Shown: one piece after another, positions 53,221-62,817 of the stretch
Layout: every line of letters begins with the position of its first letter
How positions within the stretch are numbered: position 1 is the first letter of the stretch
Assembly (NCBI RefSeq): GCF_014138625.1
Contig: NZ_JACJHY010000005.1
Span: 1 to 64,000, forward strand
Direction of reading: 5' to 3'
Length of the DNA: 64,000 nt
From: Aminobacter ciceronei
GTDB taxonomy: Bacteria; Pseudomonadota; Alphaproteobacteria; Rhizobiales; Rhizobiaceae
Position numbers and translations under genes: made by a program
Notes under the pieces: generated by a model
What the model was told of the DNA's origin: nothing
Database searches by the model: none
Seen by the model: only the letters and a program-made list of their open reading frames with translations

Positions 53221-54245
53221 CCGCACGATGGCGCAATTCTGCGGCGTTTGAAGGGAGAATTGGGATGCGCATCCAACAAGGGTAGGAGGTCTTCAAATGC
53301 GATCGGGCGACCGACCGCGAGCCTCGTGTTGACCCCCACGCCGGTGATCGACGGTCAAGTTAGCCCCTGCCGGCTACCTGATGTGCCAGCATTGCGCCCC
53401 AACTCGCCGCAACCGGACCGACTGGTATTAGCGCCAAGCAGGGCATCGCGCCATCGCTTGATAAGGTAACCCTTTTCGTTGACAGACGCGCCGTTCCCTT
53501 CTGCTTATCGCGTAACCATGGTGGTGCCGACTTATGCCCATGCCGACACCCCTCCATCCCTGCCTCTTCGGCCTCGCGCATTGGCTCGCCGCACTTATGG
53601 CCTTCGTCGTCGTGTCGATGGAGAGGTGACGGGGCGGACGCTGCACCGACCTGATCTCGCAGCGTGCGGCGCAGCCCTGTCTGACCACGCTGATCGCGCT
53701 GTCGAGCGGGGCCGAGTCTATGGCTGAAAGGGATGTGCGCCGTTGATGGCTAGCATCCCACAGTCTTATCCGCGCATCGTGTGGCGCTACTTTCGCTTCA
53801 GCGCGAGAGGTAGCGTTGCCGAGGAGCCTGAGCCCGAAGAGCTTGGAGCGTTTTCGTTAGTCGGTGATCAGGAACGTCCTGTTGCTGGCCACGTCGAGCA
53901 AGGGCAGTTCCTTGTTGCCGGTGACACTCTTGCTCGCCGCGTTGCCGCCAAAGCAGGCAATGCCGACAGAAGCGCTGAACTGCTCCTGGCCTGAGCCGAG
54001 TGGGCCGGAGGGCGTGCGTGGCGCCAGAAGGCGCAATTATCGCTTCTTCCCGCGCTTGCACCCGCACTCCCGTTGGTCAAACAGAGCCCTCAAACGACAG
54101 CTAACGCTTGGTCTTCGAATGGAAGCTTCCAGTCCCCTCCCGGCCCAATCTGATCATTCCGATGCGAAGTCCTCTTGTCCTGCAAGCATCCAGCAATCGC
54201 AGCCGGGGTGCGGAGCAACATAAGTACGAAAGAGACTTGCGTGAT
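53221..54245. other. about 1 kb without an intact gene, probably decayed
   Basis: No frame is convincingly coding across this stretch. Short coding-like pieces appear on the minus strand, for example the segment ending ELPLLDVASNRTFLITD (stop near 53858) and HPNSPFKRRRIAPS (53240-53290), each broken by stops or frame changes. A gttgacccccac...ggtcaagttagcccc tract (53328-53367) looks like transposon-end debris. It separates the carboxylase-like locus from the next accessory block. Confidence 0.5.
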
Positions 54246-55640
54246 CTAGCGATCCCCCGAACAAGATTGGGATAGCGACCGCTGTATCGTCTCGAAAACC
54301 CTGCTGTTGCCGATTTGTGAGACGTTGAACCTCATCAGGTCTCCTGCCGTCTGGGCAGGGCTGAAAGCGTTCCCGGGCGCCAGGACGACACCATCGACAA
54401 GTGCTGCCCTTGCCACTTGTGCCGACGATCGAGGACCAGGAACTCTACACCAGAGAAACATCCCCGCCTGCGGTTCCAGCAAGGGCACGATGCCTATCTC
54501 CCGCAACTTCGCTCCGACTTCGTGGCGTGCTCGAGCAAGGCGCATCCGCAGTCCCTCGAGATACTTACGATGGCCACCGTCACTGAGCACGCTGAGGACG
54601 AGCTCCGCGTTGAGACGCCCGCCGCCGAATGTTGTCGCAATTTTCAGGTCGACGATCCCGTCTATCCAATCCTTTTTCGCGGCAATGAACCCGCATCGGG
54701 CTGAAGCAGAGAGGGTTTTCGAGAAGCTGCCGATGTGGATGACTCGGTTCAAGCCGTCGAACGCGGCGAGCCGCGGTCCGGGCACGTGCTCAAAGTCGGC
54801 GAATATGTCGTCCTCGACGATTGTCAGACCATGCTGTTCGGCCAGCATCAGGACACGATGGGCGATAACAGGAGAAAGCGTCGCTCCCGTCGGATTATGG
54901 ACCGCCGAGTTCGTGATGTAGAGGCGTGGCCGATGCTCTGCGAGCACGGACGCGAACACCTCGATATCGGGCCCATTTGGGGTGTAGGGAACGCTGACGA
55001 CCTGAACCCGGTGCGCTCTCAACAGCGCCTGGAAGTTGAAGTAGCAGGGATCGTCGAGAAGCACGGTATCGCCAGGGTCGATGAGATAGCGACAGAGAAG
55101 GTCGATGGCCTGGGTGCCGCTTTCGGTCAGGATGACCTGGTCCGGTGGCGCCTCAATGCCCTTCTCTGCCATTCGCCGGGTGATCAATTGCCGAAGGGGT
55201 GGCAAGCCCAATGGCGATCCATATTCGGCCAGGGCAATCCCCGAAGCCCTGGAAAGTGCGCGTAGACCGCGCCGGAGGCCAGCCTCGGGAAGCCAGTCAG
55301 GGGGCAGCCACCCGCAGCCCGGCTTCTCGGTATTGTCGGTGGCTTCCAGCGATTGGCGGGACACCCAGAACGGATCGATAGCTCGGTCGAGCTTCGGACC
55401 AACCTCGGACAGCAACAGTGGGGCGGTCTGTGTCGCCACGTAGAAACCGGAACCAGGACGGGATAGCACCACCCCCTCGGCAACGAGGCGGTCATAGGCT
55501 TCTACGACTGTCGAAACCGAGACGCCTGACGTCTTGGCGTGTGCCCGTACGGACGGAAGCTTGCTGCCTGGCAAGAGGCTGCGTCCGGCGATTCGACGCC
55601 TGATCTGCTCCATCACCATTTCGATACGGGTTGTGTCCAT
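54246..55640 (-). CDS. MocR/PdxR-type regulator (GntR-aminotransferase fusion)
   Basis: Protein of 464 residues. N-terminal GntR winged helix (VMEQIRRRIAGRSLLPGSK, SVSTVVEAYDRLVAEGVV) joined to a fold-type I aminotransferase domain with HNPTGA (249-254) and the PLP lysine K308 in GSFSKTLSA. Such proteins are regulators that sense PLP adducts or amino acids. The ATG at 55640 has an aaagg ribosome site; an in-frame ATG at 55661 lacks one. Divergent from an EamA transporter, its likely target. Confidence 0.9.
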   Translation of the reverse strand: MDTTRIEMVMEQIRRRIAGRSLLPGSKLPSVRAHAKTSGVSVSTVVEAYDRLVAEGVVLSRPGSGFYVATQTAPLLLSEVGPKLDRAIDPFWVSRQSLEATDNTEKPGCGWLPPDWLPEAGLRRGLRALSRASGIALAEYGSPLGLPPLRQLITRRMAEKGIEAPPDQVILTESGTQAIDLLCRYLIDPGDTVLLDDPCYFNFQALLRAHRVQVVSVPYTPNGPDIEVFASVLAEHRPRLYITNSAVHNPTGATLSPVIAHRVLMLAEQHGLTIVEDDIFADFEHVPGPRLAAFDGLNRVIHIGSFSKTLSASARCGFIAAKKDWIDGIVDLKIATTFGGGRLNAELVLSVLSDGGHRKYLEGLRMRLARARHEVGAKLREIGIVPLLEPQAGMFLWCRVPGPRSSAQVARAALVDGVVLAPGNAFSPAQTAGDLMRFNVSQIGNSRVFETIQRSLSQSCSGDR

Positions 55641-55743
55641 CTGTATTGCCTTTGTGGCCATAACAGTAATGTCAAACTGTACCTTACCGTATCTGGCGGT
55701 TGCAAGCGGCTGCCTGCATAGGTCCATGGACAAAGGGGGTGCC

Positions 55744-56607
55744 ATGGAACGGTCGACAAGCGGTTGGTTGTACGGATTGATAGGTGTGATCATCTTCAGC
55801 GGGTCACTGCCCGCCACGCGCGTTGCCGTGCAGTCTCTTGATCCGGTTTTTCTGACGGTTGCTCGTGCGGCAATTGCCGGCATTCTCGGAGTTGTCTTAC
55901 TAGCCGCCTTCAGGGAGCGCCGCCCGGAACGTCGCGATCTTGTTTCCCTGGTGGTCGTTGCCCTCGGCGTGGTGGTTGGTTTTCCGCTTTTGACGGCTTT
56001 TGCCCTTCAGCATGTCACGTCGGCCCACTCGATCGTGTTCATCGGCCTCCTTCCGCTCTGCACTGCGATCTTCGCCGTGATCCGCGGCAATGAGCGACCC
56101 AAGCCGATCTTCTGGCTCTTCTCGGTTCTCGGAAGCGCATTGGTCGCCGGGTTTGCGATTAGCCAGGGGCTGTCTGCCTCGCCTGTCGGCGACGCGCTCA
56201 TGCTGGCCGCGATCATCGCTTGCGGGCTCGGTTACGCCGAAGGGGCGACGCTCTCGCGCAAGCTCGGTGGATGGCAGGTCATCTGCTGGGCGCTGGTGAT
56301 ATCCCTTCCGGTGATGCTGATGCTCACGGCGATCTATTGGCCTGCCACATTTGAGAACGTGACGATTCCGGCATGGACAAGCCTGGCCTACGTTTCCCTG
56401 TTCAGCATGCTCATCGGCTTCGTCTTCTGGTATCGCGGCCTTGCGCTTGGCGGCATCGCCTCGGTCGGACAACTTCAGCTCCTGCAGCCATTCTTTGGCC
56501 TCGTGCTTGCCGCCACATTGCTCCGCGAGCCCGTGACCCCCGTGATGTTGGTCGTCACCGTCGCTGTCATCTGCTGCGTCTTCGGGGCGCGCAGATTCGG
56601 CAAATGA
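55744..56607 (+). CDS. EamA/DMT family transporter
   Basis: Ten-helix drug/metabolite transporter of 287 residues with two EamA repeats (GVIIFSGSLPATRVAVQSLDP start, and SLAYVSLFSMLIGFVFWYRGLALGG in the second). Usually exports amino acids or metabolites. The ATG at 55744 follows aaaggggg, better than the ATG at 55726. Divergent from the MocR gene, a common pairing for amino-acid-type exporters. Confidence 0.9.
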   Translation: MERSTSGWLYGLIGVIIFSGSLPATRVAVQSLDPVFLTVARAAIAGILGVVLLAAFRERRPERRDLVSLVVVALGVVVGFPLLTAFALQHVTSAHSIVFIGLLPLCTAIFAVIRGNERPKPIFWLFSVLGSALVAGFAISQGLSASPVGDALMLAAIIACGLGYAEGATLSRKLGGWQVICWALVISLPVMLMLTAIYWPATFENVTIPAWTSLAYVSLFSMLIGFVFWYRGLALGGIASVGQLQLLQPFFGLVLAATLLREPVTPVMLVVTVAVICCVFGARRFGK

Positions 56608-56982
56608 GGAAGAGTTGGATGTGTGCGCCAGCCGCTGCAAGGAGGCTGCTCTGCCGGGCGTTCATCGTAGGGCATACCGCAGTCGGCCCCATGGTGGCCG
56701 CGCAGTGGCGCTGTTGATCAAGGCCAACCCCATTCCGACCAGCGATACCGCCGTTGTATCCATCAACACTGCGAAAAGAGCCGACAACGCATACGAGGCG
56801 AACTCGCACCGCGCTGTCGGCAGGCGGGGGCCGAGGCGAACGGGCTTGGCCCAAGTTAGTCAAGGCTGCGTCCAGCCCGTCGATGCTGCCTGGCGGATCA
56901 ACGGAACGGCTGCAGGTGCAATTGCGATGCCCGCGCAGCCAGGGGGCGCCAGCCCCGCTGGAGTGCGCTTGTCATGCTCTGA
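56608..56982. other. intergenic DNA with a possible membrane-protein remnant
   Basis: No intact gene. On the minus strand, about 56690-56840, a frame reads FASYALSALFAVLMDTTAVS then LVGMGLALINSAT, coding-like and hydrophobic, but has stops on both sides and no start. It may be a remnant of a small membrane protein. Confidence 0.35.
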
Positions 56983-57990
56983 CTACCAGAGCGGCTTATC
57001 CAGCTTCGTGCAGGCTATGGAGTTTGCCTGGCTTTCAGGCAGATGCTTGAAGAAATTCAGGTTGGTCACGCAGATGTCGCCATTGCCGAAGGCGATGCTT
57101 GCGGGTGCCCCGAGAGGCGCCTGGAGCGGGTTGCCCAGCTGCTGCCGCTTCTTGGCGTCGGCACTGACCTTCCAGACTTCGCTGCGCGTGGTCTCAGTCA
57201 GGTAGAAATTGCCGTCCTTGTCGACCTCCAGGCCATCCATGTTGTCGTAGCCGAAGGCGAGCATTTCAGCCTTTCCGGCACTGCCGTCATCCTGGATCGG
57301 CACCTTGACCAGCAGCGGGATGCCGCCTGTCACGCCGTAGAGCGACTTGCCGTCCGGCGCCAGCGCTATGCCATTGACGCCCACCGGATAGCCGCTGAGA
57401 GAGCGGTCTCCCGGACTGAACAGTGGGTCCTTCGACCACAACTCAGCTGATTTCTGCTCGGGGTCTATTTTCCAGATGGCCTGGAGGCTGAGATCTGACA
57501 AGTAGATCTTGCCGTCCGATGCTATGACCGGGTCGTCGGGGAAGCAGAACGGATATCCGTCGGCCCGTGTCACCACCGGCTCGACCTTGCCCGTCGAGAT
57601 CGTGACCTGGTACAGGCCGGACTTGGTGACCGTTGCATCGCCGCACCCCTCGACCGCCAAATCGGCCTTGGCAGGCCACGGAAAGCGTTTGGAGTATTCG
57701 GAAAAGGCGACGTAGAGGTGATCTTTGCCGTCCCAGTCGATGCCGACGGTGCTTCCTTTGGCATCTCCGATCACCGTCCTCAGATCGGCGATCTTGGTCG
57801 AGGTGCCGTCGGTTGCGACCTTCATGACCAGCGCGGAATGAAACAGGCTGACATAGAAATTGCCGTTGGTGTCGCCGACGAGCCCTTCGGGCGCATCGTT
57901 GAACTGTGCAAGAATTCGCCAATCTGCTGCCATTGTCTGTGATGCAAGAGACGATGCAAAAAATGTCAGAAGTGCGCCACGACGCAACAT
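56983..57990 (-). CDS. secreted SMP-30/gluconolactonase-like beta-propeller protein
   Basis: Protein of 335 residues with a signal peptide (MLRRGALLTFFASSLASQTMA). Repeated propeller blades follow: DAPEGLVGDTNGNFYVSLF, VGIDWDGKDHLYVAFSE, VNGIALAPDGKSLYGVTGG, MDGLEVDKDGNFYLTETT. Resembles SMP-30/strictosidine-synthase-like proteins, often lactonases or metal-dependent hydrolases. Periplasmic. The start is at MLRRG (57990). Substrate unknown. Confidence 0.8.
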   Translation of the reverse strand: MLRRGALLTFFASSLASQTMAADWRILAQFNDAPEGLVGDTNGNFYVSLFHSALVMKVATDGTSTKIADLRTVIGDAKGSTVGIDWDGKDHLYVAFSEYSKRFPWPAKADLAVEGCGDATVTKSGLYQVTISTGKVEPVVTRADGYPFCFPDDPVIASDGKIYLSDLSLQAIWKIDPEQKSAELWSKDPLFSPGDRSLSGYPVGVNGIALAPDGKSLYGVTGGIPLLVKVPIQDDGSAGKAEMLAFGYDNMDGLEVDKDGNFYLTETTRSEVWKVSADAKKRQQLGNPLQAPLGAPASIAFGNGDICVTNLNFFKHLPESQANSIACTKLDKPLW

Positions 57991-58169
57991 TTCTCTCTCC
58001 CATTTTGTAGATGATAGGTCCTCGCCCAATAAAGGGTGGCCGCGTTCAAATGCTCTGCATCGTCTGTTCGGACTAATGTTCTGACGTGCTTTCGCAGCTC
58101 CGCCTTGTTCCGAAGCGCATGAATATTTGCTTCGTCACGACTGCCCGGCAGCTGTTTCGGTGGGCGTCC

Positions 58170-59081
58170 TCAGATCGCCGTTGCGAACTTCCAGGCGGGA
58201 TCGGCCGCGCGCCCCCGGGCAAAAACAAGCAGGTCCTCGGCCACCTGGCTGACGGCGGCGGAATGCACGCGATATCGGTTGACCGCGAGTGCCCAGGTGA
58301 CATCGAAGCCCTGGATCACCGCCATCGAAACCTTGTCGTCGCGCTTGTGTTCGTAAATGGACGAATAGGGCAGCATGGTGTAGCCGACGCCGGCGCGCGC
58401 AAGCTCGTAGCACATGGCAACCGACTCGACTTCGACAACAGTGTTGATCGAGAGATTTCCGGTTCCGAGCTTCTGCTCGAGATATCGCCGTATCGGATTG
58501 CCGGACTCAGGCAGCACCAGCTTGTGCTGCACCACGAAGTCGGCCGACACCATCCCTTCGACGCCCAGTTCCGCGCTTTCGGTTCCGAGAAGCATCATCG
58601 GCTCGCGAACAAGCGGCGTCAGGCTGAAACGCTGCGTTCGCGGCTGCAGCGCAGTGATGGCAACGTCGAGGGTCCGCCGCTGCATCCACACCTCGAGTGC
58701 GTTGGAGACGATTTCGCTGACACGCAACGTGTAATGCGGATGTTCGCGGACGACCTTCTCCAGAAAGGGGATGGCCAGCAGGCGGTTCAGCGAAGAGGGC
58801 AACGCCAGCGACACGGACGTCGAGCTTTCCTGGGCGATCTCCTCCTTGATCAGGACGGCCTCGCGCAAAAGCTGCGGCGCACGTCCGGCGAGCAGCAAGC
58901 CGGCCTCGGTCAGCTTGGTTCCTGTCGTGTCCCGGCGGAACAGCGAGGCTCCGATTTCGCCCTCGAGAAGGGCAATCTTTCGGGAAAGCGAGGGTTGGGA
59001 CAGGTTCAGATCGGCAGCCGCACGGTTCATGCTGCCGAATTCGGCGACACGCAAGAAGCACTCGAGAAGCCTGAGATCCAT
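58170..59081 (-). CDS. LysR family transcriptional regulator
   Basis: Regulator of 303 residues. Helix-turn-helix in FLRVAEFGSMNRAAADLNLSQ, PSLSRKIALLE; effector domain from about 92. Divergent from a thiolase gene 110 bp away, with a near-palindrome ccattat(agga)atagtgg at 59119-59136 between them as the likely site. It could control the thiolase and perhaps the downstream halogenase-like gene. Confidence 0.9.
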   Translation of the reverse strand: MDLRLLECFLRVAEFGSMNRAAADLNLSQPSLSRKIALLEGEIGASLFRRDTTGTKLTEAGLLLAGRAPQLLREAVLIKEEIAQESSTSVSLALPSSLNRLLAIPFLEKVVREHPHYTLRVSEIVSNALEVWMQRRTLDVAITALQPRTQRFSLTPLVREPMMLLGTESAELGVEGMVSADFVVQHKLVLPESGNPIRRYLEQKLGTGNLSINTVVEVESVAMCYELARAGVGYTMLPYSSIYEHKRDDKVSMAVIQGFDVTWALAVNRYRVHSAAVSQVAEDLLVFARGRAADPAWKFATAI

Positions 59082-59118
59082 TTGTCCTCGTTATTCAGAA
59101 ACCGTTGAAGTCATATGA

Positions 59119-59136
59119 CCATTATAGGAATAGTGG
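59119..59136. promoter_or_regulatory. LysR operator candidate
   Basis: ccattat (59119-59125) and atagtgg (59130-59136) are inverted with one mismatch and a 4-bp spacer, between the LysR start (59081) and the thiolase start (59192). Confidence 0.45.
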
Positions 59137-59191
59137 AGGATAGGTTCTCGCGCTAGCCTCCGGGACAGTTGAAATCGCTGAGCCTTTTCCG

Positions 59192-60346
59192 ATGCCTGAA
59201 GCCTACATCATCGATGCCGTGCGCACGCCCGTTGGGCGCAAGAAGGGTGCTCTCGCCAGCATTCACTCAGCCGATCTTGGCGCCCATCCGATCAGGGAAC
59301 TGGTCAAGCGCAGCGACATAGATCCGGCAGGCATCGACGACGTCATCTTCGGCTGTACGGAAACCATCGGTCCGCAGGCCGGCGACATTGCTCGAACCTG
59401 CGCTCTGGTGGCCGGCCTCCCCGAACATGTGCCGGGGGTGACAATCGACAGGCAATGCGGATCGTCGCAGCAGGCAATCCACTTCGCCGCCCAGGCCGTC
59501 ATGAGCGGAACCCAGGATCTTGTCGTTGCCGGCGGCGTGCAGAACCTCAACCTCATTCCGATGGGGGCGGCCATGTCGGTCGGCACGCAGTTCGGTTTCG
59601 ACGACCCGTTCAGCAGCTCGCCGGGCTGGCAGGCACGCTACGGTCAGCAGGAAGTCAGCCAGTTCAGGGCCGCCGACATGATCGCTCAGAGGTGGAGCTG
59701 CAGCCGCGAAGACATGGAACGATTTGCGCTTGAAAGCCACAGGCGCGCCATCGATGCCATCGATCGGGGACTCTTCCAATCCGAAATCGTTCCCATCGGC
59801 AGCTTTTCCGTCGACGAGGCGCCACGCGGTGATACCAGCCTCGCTAAGATGGCTGCCCTGGCTCCACTGCGCGCCGGCGGCCGGGTCCATGCTGGTGTCG
59901 CCAGCCAGAACACCGACGCTGCCGCTGCCATACTGATTGCGTCCGAACAGGCCGTGAAGGACCACCGGCTCAAACCGCGCGCACGAATCCACCACATCTC
60001 GGTCCGCGCTGCCGATCCTGTCTGGATGCTGACCGCCCCTATCCCGGCCACCCGGCATGCGCTGGCCAAGACGGGTATGCGGATCGACGACTTCGACCTG
60101 TTCGAATGCAACGAGGCTTTCGCTTCCATCCCCATGGCCTGGATGCGCGAGCTCGAAGTGCCGCACGAAAAGATGAACGTCAATGGCGGCGCGATCGCGC
60201 TCGGTCATCCGCTCGGTGCCACCGGGGCGCGCATCATGACTTCGATGTTGTTCGAGTTGGAACGACGCAACGGCAAGTTCGCCCTGCAGACCATGTGCGA
60301 GGGCGGAGGGCAGGCAAACGTCACCATCATTGAGAGGATGAACTAA
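59192..60346 (+). CDS. acetyl-CoA C-acyltransferase (thiolase)
   Basis: Thiolase of 384 residues, slightly short for the family. Nucleophile C89 in TIDRQCGSSQQAIH; NVNGGAIALGHPLGATGARIM with the catalytic His; CEGGGQANVTIIERM with the second Cys. It cleaves or forms beta-ketoacyl-CoA. AYIIDAVRTPVGRKKGALASIHSADL is the family N-terminus. It precedes the halogenase-like gene by 251 bp. Confidence 0.93.
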   Translation: MPEAYIIDAVRTPVGRKKGALASIHSADLGAHPIRELVKRSDIDPAGIDDVIFGCTETIGPQAGDIARTCALVAGLPEHVPGVTIDRQCGSSQQAIHFAAQAVMSGTQDLVVAGGVQNLNLIPMGAAMSVGTQFGFDDPFSSSPGWQARYGQQEVSQFRAADMIAQRWSCSREDMERFALESHRRAIDAIDRGLFQSEIVPIGSFSVDEAPRGDTSLAKMAALAPLRAGGRVHAGVASQNTDAAAAILIASEQAVKDHRLKPRARIHHISVRAADPVWMLTAPIPATRHALAKTGMRIDDFDLFECNEAFASIPMAWMRELEVPHEKMNVNGGAIALGHPLGATGARIMTSMLFELERRNGKFALQTMCEGGGQANVTIIERMN

Positions 60347-60597
60347 GCAGAATCAATAGAGCACCACTTCAGCACGAGCAACATGAGTGATCCGACCAGG
60401 TTTTGTCGGAGATGTATTTCTTTTATTGCTTGAATTTATTTAAGTAATGTCAAATATATCGTCCAAATAGACGATTTATGATTAGATGTAGGAAAATATT
60501 GTCGTCGATGGCATCCCGAATATTCCGAGTCCCGATTGGAGACTTGCCTACTCGCCCACATCCACATCTGGCCTCGTCAATCGCTTAGGAGACCTTG
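60347..60597. promoter_or_regulatory. AT-rich promoter region of the halogenase-like gene
   Basis: This is the most AT-rich stretch in the window (about 60410-60520: tttattgcttgaatttattt, aagtaatgtcaaatatatcg). It contains the inverted repeat atcgtc(caaata)gacgat at 60458-60475. No gene. It likely holds the halogenase promoter. Confidence 0.5.
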
Positions 60598-62034
60598 ATG
60601 ATTTCGAATACCACGGACGTACTTGTCATCGGCGGCGGACCGGCCGGTTCCACTGTCGCAACCATCCTTGCCCGGCAAGGGATCAAGACCACTGTTCTGG
60701 AACGCGACGTGTTCCCGAGATATCACATCGGCGAGTCGCTTCTTGCCTCGCTGATGCCGATGCTCGACGCGATCGGCGCCGGGGAAAAGATGAAGAAGCA
60801 TGGCTTCGTCGAGAAGCCTGGCGGCTACTTCAACTGGGGTAACGAAAAGTGGTCGTTCCGCTTCGACGAGATCGAGGGCGCACCGAACCACTCCTACCAG
60901 GTCAAGCGCTCGGAGTTCGACAAGCTGCTGCTCGACCACGCTGCGGAAAATGGCGCGAGCGTTCACCAGAACGTCAAGGTCAGCAAGATCGAGTTCGACA
61001 ATGGCCGGGCGGTCTCGGCGAGCTACCTCGACCGAACCTCAGAGACGAGAGGCAACATCAGCTTCAAGTACCTGGTCGACTGCTCCGGCCGCAGCGGCGT
61101 TATCGCCAACGAGTATGCGAAGGACCGGCATTTCCACAACGTCTTCAAGAACGTCGCCATCTGGTCCTACTGGTCCGGGACCAACCTCTTTTACGACGAT
61201 CTGCCCGCCGGCTCGACCCGTATCATCTCGGTGGAGGCCGGCTGGATCTGGTTCATTCCGCTCAACGACGGCACGGTCAGCGTCGGTACGGTGATCACCC
61301 GCGATCAGCTGCGCAAGGAACGCGATGCCGGGCATAGCGCCGAACAGGTCTATGACCGGTTGCTTGCCGACAATGAGGAGGCGCGCATCATCCTGAAGGA
61401 TGCCAAGCGCACCGACATCAAGATGGAGACGGATTATTCGTACACGTCGGAGCGCTTCTCGGGGCCGGGCTACTTCATGTGCGGCGATGCCGCGTGCTTT
61501 CTCGACCCGCTGCTCTCGAGCGGCGTACACCTTGCGATGGTCTCGAGCCTTGTTGCCGCCGCGTCGATTGCGAGCATCCTGAAAGGCCATGTCGACGAGG
61601 CGCGGGCGGTCAATTTCTTCGAGACCAGCTACCGGCAGGCCTATCTCAGATTCCTGATGATGGTTTCCTCCTTCTATGACCTCAACAGAGGACAGGCAGG
61701 CTACTTCTGGGAAGCGCAGCGGCTGACCTCCAAGGACTATTCGGACCGCGACATGAAGAAGGCGTTCGTCAGCATCGTGTCTGGCGGCGCCGACTACACC
61801 GAGGTCAGTGATGGCCGCTACGGCGAAATCGTTGCCAAGCAGGTTGCCGAAAAGCTGAGGCAAGGTGTCGATATGCGCCGCGGAACGGGCCAGATCGGCG
61901 ACGAGACCAAGCGCGAGAACATGCAGTTCATGGATGCTCTCAACGGACTGCAGTTCCTGCAGGCCAACGCGGCGATCGACGGCCTTTATGTGGTGACGCA
62001 GCCAGAGATCATGCTGGCTCAGACCGCAGCCTAA
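60598..62034 (+). CDS. flavin-dependent halogenase-like FAD enzyme
   Basis: FAD-dependent protein of 478 residues. VIGGGPAGSTVATILARQG (10-28) is the FAD loop. WxWxIP, signature of flavin-dependent halogenases, is WIWFIP (216-221). K73 in FVEKPGGYFNWG matches the catalytic-lysine position of phenolic/pyrrole halogenases (K-x-G-x-x-F-x-W-G). YFMCGDAACFLDPLLSSGVH is the second FAD region. A geranylgeranyl-reductase-like oxidase is the alternative. FADH2 would come from an unlinked reductase. Start ATG 60598 after taggaga. Confidence 0.82.
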   Translation: MISNTTDVLVIGGGPAGSTVATILARQGIKTTVLERDVFPRYHIGESLLASLMPMLDAIGAGEKMKKHGFVEKPGGYFNWGNEKWSFRFDEIEGAPNHSYQVKRSEFDKLLLDHAAENGASVHQNVKVSKIEFDNGRAVSASYLDRTSETRGNISFKYLVDCSGRSGVIANEYAKDRHFHNVFKNVAIWSYWSGTNLFYDDLPAGSTRIISVEAGWIWFIPLNDGTVSVGTVITRDQLRKERDAGHSAEQVYDRLLADNEEARIILKDAKRTDIKMETDYSYTSERFSGPGYFMCGDAACFLDPLLSSGVHLAMVSSLVAAASIASILKGHVDEARAVNFFETSYRQAYLRFLMMVSSFYDLNRGQAGYFWEAQRLTSKDYSDRDMKKAFVSIVSGGADYTEVSDGRYGEIVAKQVAEKLRQGVDMRRGTGQIGDETKRENMQFMDALNGLQFLQANAAIDGLYVVTQPEIMLAQTAA

Positions 62035-62040
62035 AGAGCC

Positions 62041-62064
62041 AGGGCCGGGCAACAGCCCGGCCCT
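62041..62064 (+). terminator. terminator of the halogenase-like gene
   Basis: agggccgggc (62041-62050) and gcccggccct (62055-62064), a 10-bp perfect stem with loop aaca, then ttcccc, six bp after the stop at 62034. Confidence 0.65.
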
Positions 62065-62127
62065 TTCCCCGACATCTGTCCTGGGCGCCGAGGCGACCAG
62101 GATCTTGCGATGCTATGAGGTCTTGCG

Positions 62128-62727
62128 ATGGAGAATTGGCTCGCATTTTCGGCCGCTACGATAACGTTGCTTTTCGTTCCAGGACCGACCAACACGCTGA
62201 TTGCAAGCAACGGTGCGCTGCTCGGCTGGAAATCTGCGCTCAGGCTTTTGCCTGCAGAGCTGGTCGGATACCTCTGCGCCATCCTTGGCTGGTCGCTCGG
62301 CCTGTCGCTCGCCACCGGCTTCGTTCATTCGGCCGCATCGTTTGCTGCAATAATCGCTGCGGCTGCACTGCTTGTGTCGGCGCGCAAGCTTTGGAGCTGG
62401 GATATGGCGCGTCAGAGCCGTCGCGGCTCACGAGCCCTCGACATCTTCATCGTAACGCTTTGCAATCCCAAGGCGCTGCTGTTTGCACTCACCATCGTTC
62501 CACACCTGCGTGAAGGCGATGTTCCGGCCGCGCTGCCATATCTGGCGTACCTGTCGCTGCTGATCCTGACCATCGGGTCCATCTGGACCCTGATCGGTGC
62601 AGGGATCGCCCGACGCTTCCGGCATTTTGCCTCGTCTCGGCTTTTCGCCCGCTTGGGGGCGGCCGTGCTGGTGTTTTTCGCCACTTCGCTTTTCGTGACG
62701 ACCCTTCTGCGGGCCTTCGAGCTCTAG
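62128..62727 (+). CDS. LysE/RhtB family exporter
   Basis: Membrane protein of 199 residues with six helices. ITLLFVPGPTNTLIASNGALLGW (12-34) is the LysE/RhtB signature tract; LCNPKALLFALTIVPHL is the second. The family exports amino acids and related small molecules. It sits between the halogenase-like gene and an acyl-CoA ligase gene, so it might export a product of that block. Confidence 0.87.
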   Translation: MENWLAFSAATITLLFVPGPTNTLIASNGALLGWKSALRLLPAELVGYLCAILGWSLGLSLATGFVHSAASFAAIIAAAALLVSARKLWSWDMARQSRRGSRALDIFIVTLCNPKALLFALTIVPHLREGDVPAALPYLAYLSLLILTIGSIWTLIGAGIARRFRHFASSRLFARLGAAVLVFFATSLFVTTLLRAFEL

Positions 62728-62817
62728 CAGCCCATCGATCCTCACGACAATTTCCAACCAGACTCGTTCGCCCCGCGTGGGGCCAACGACGACCTTCATC
62801 GTACCCAAGGCAATCAG

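Noticed and set aside
53328-53367. IS21-like terminal sequence
   Set aside because: Only a vague similarity to remembered IS ends; no transposase fragment or matching second end was found, so it is not called as a mobile element.
60458-60482. Possible nod box before the halogenase-like gene
   Set aside because: atcgtccaaatagacgat has ATC and GAT ends but with 12 bp between them rather than the 9 bp expected, and no nodulation gene follows.
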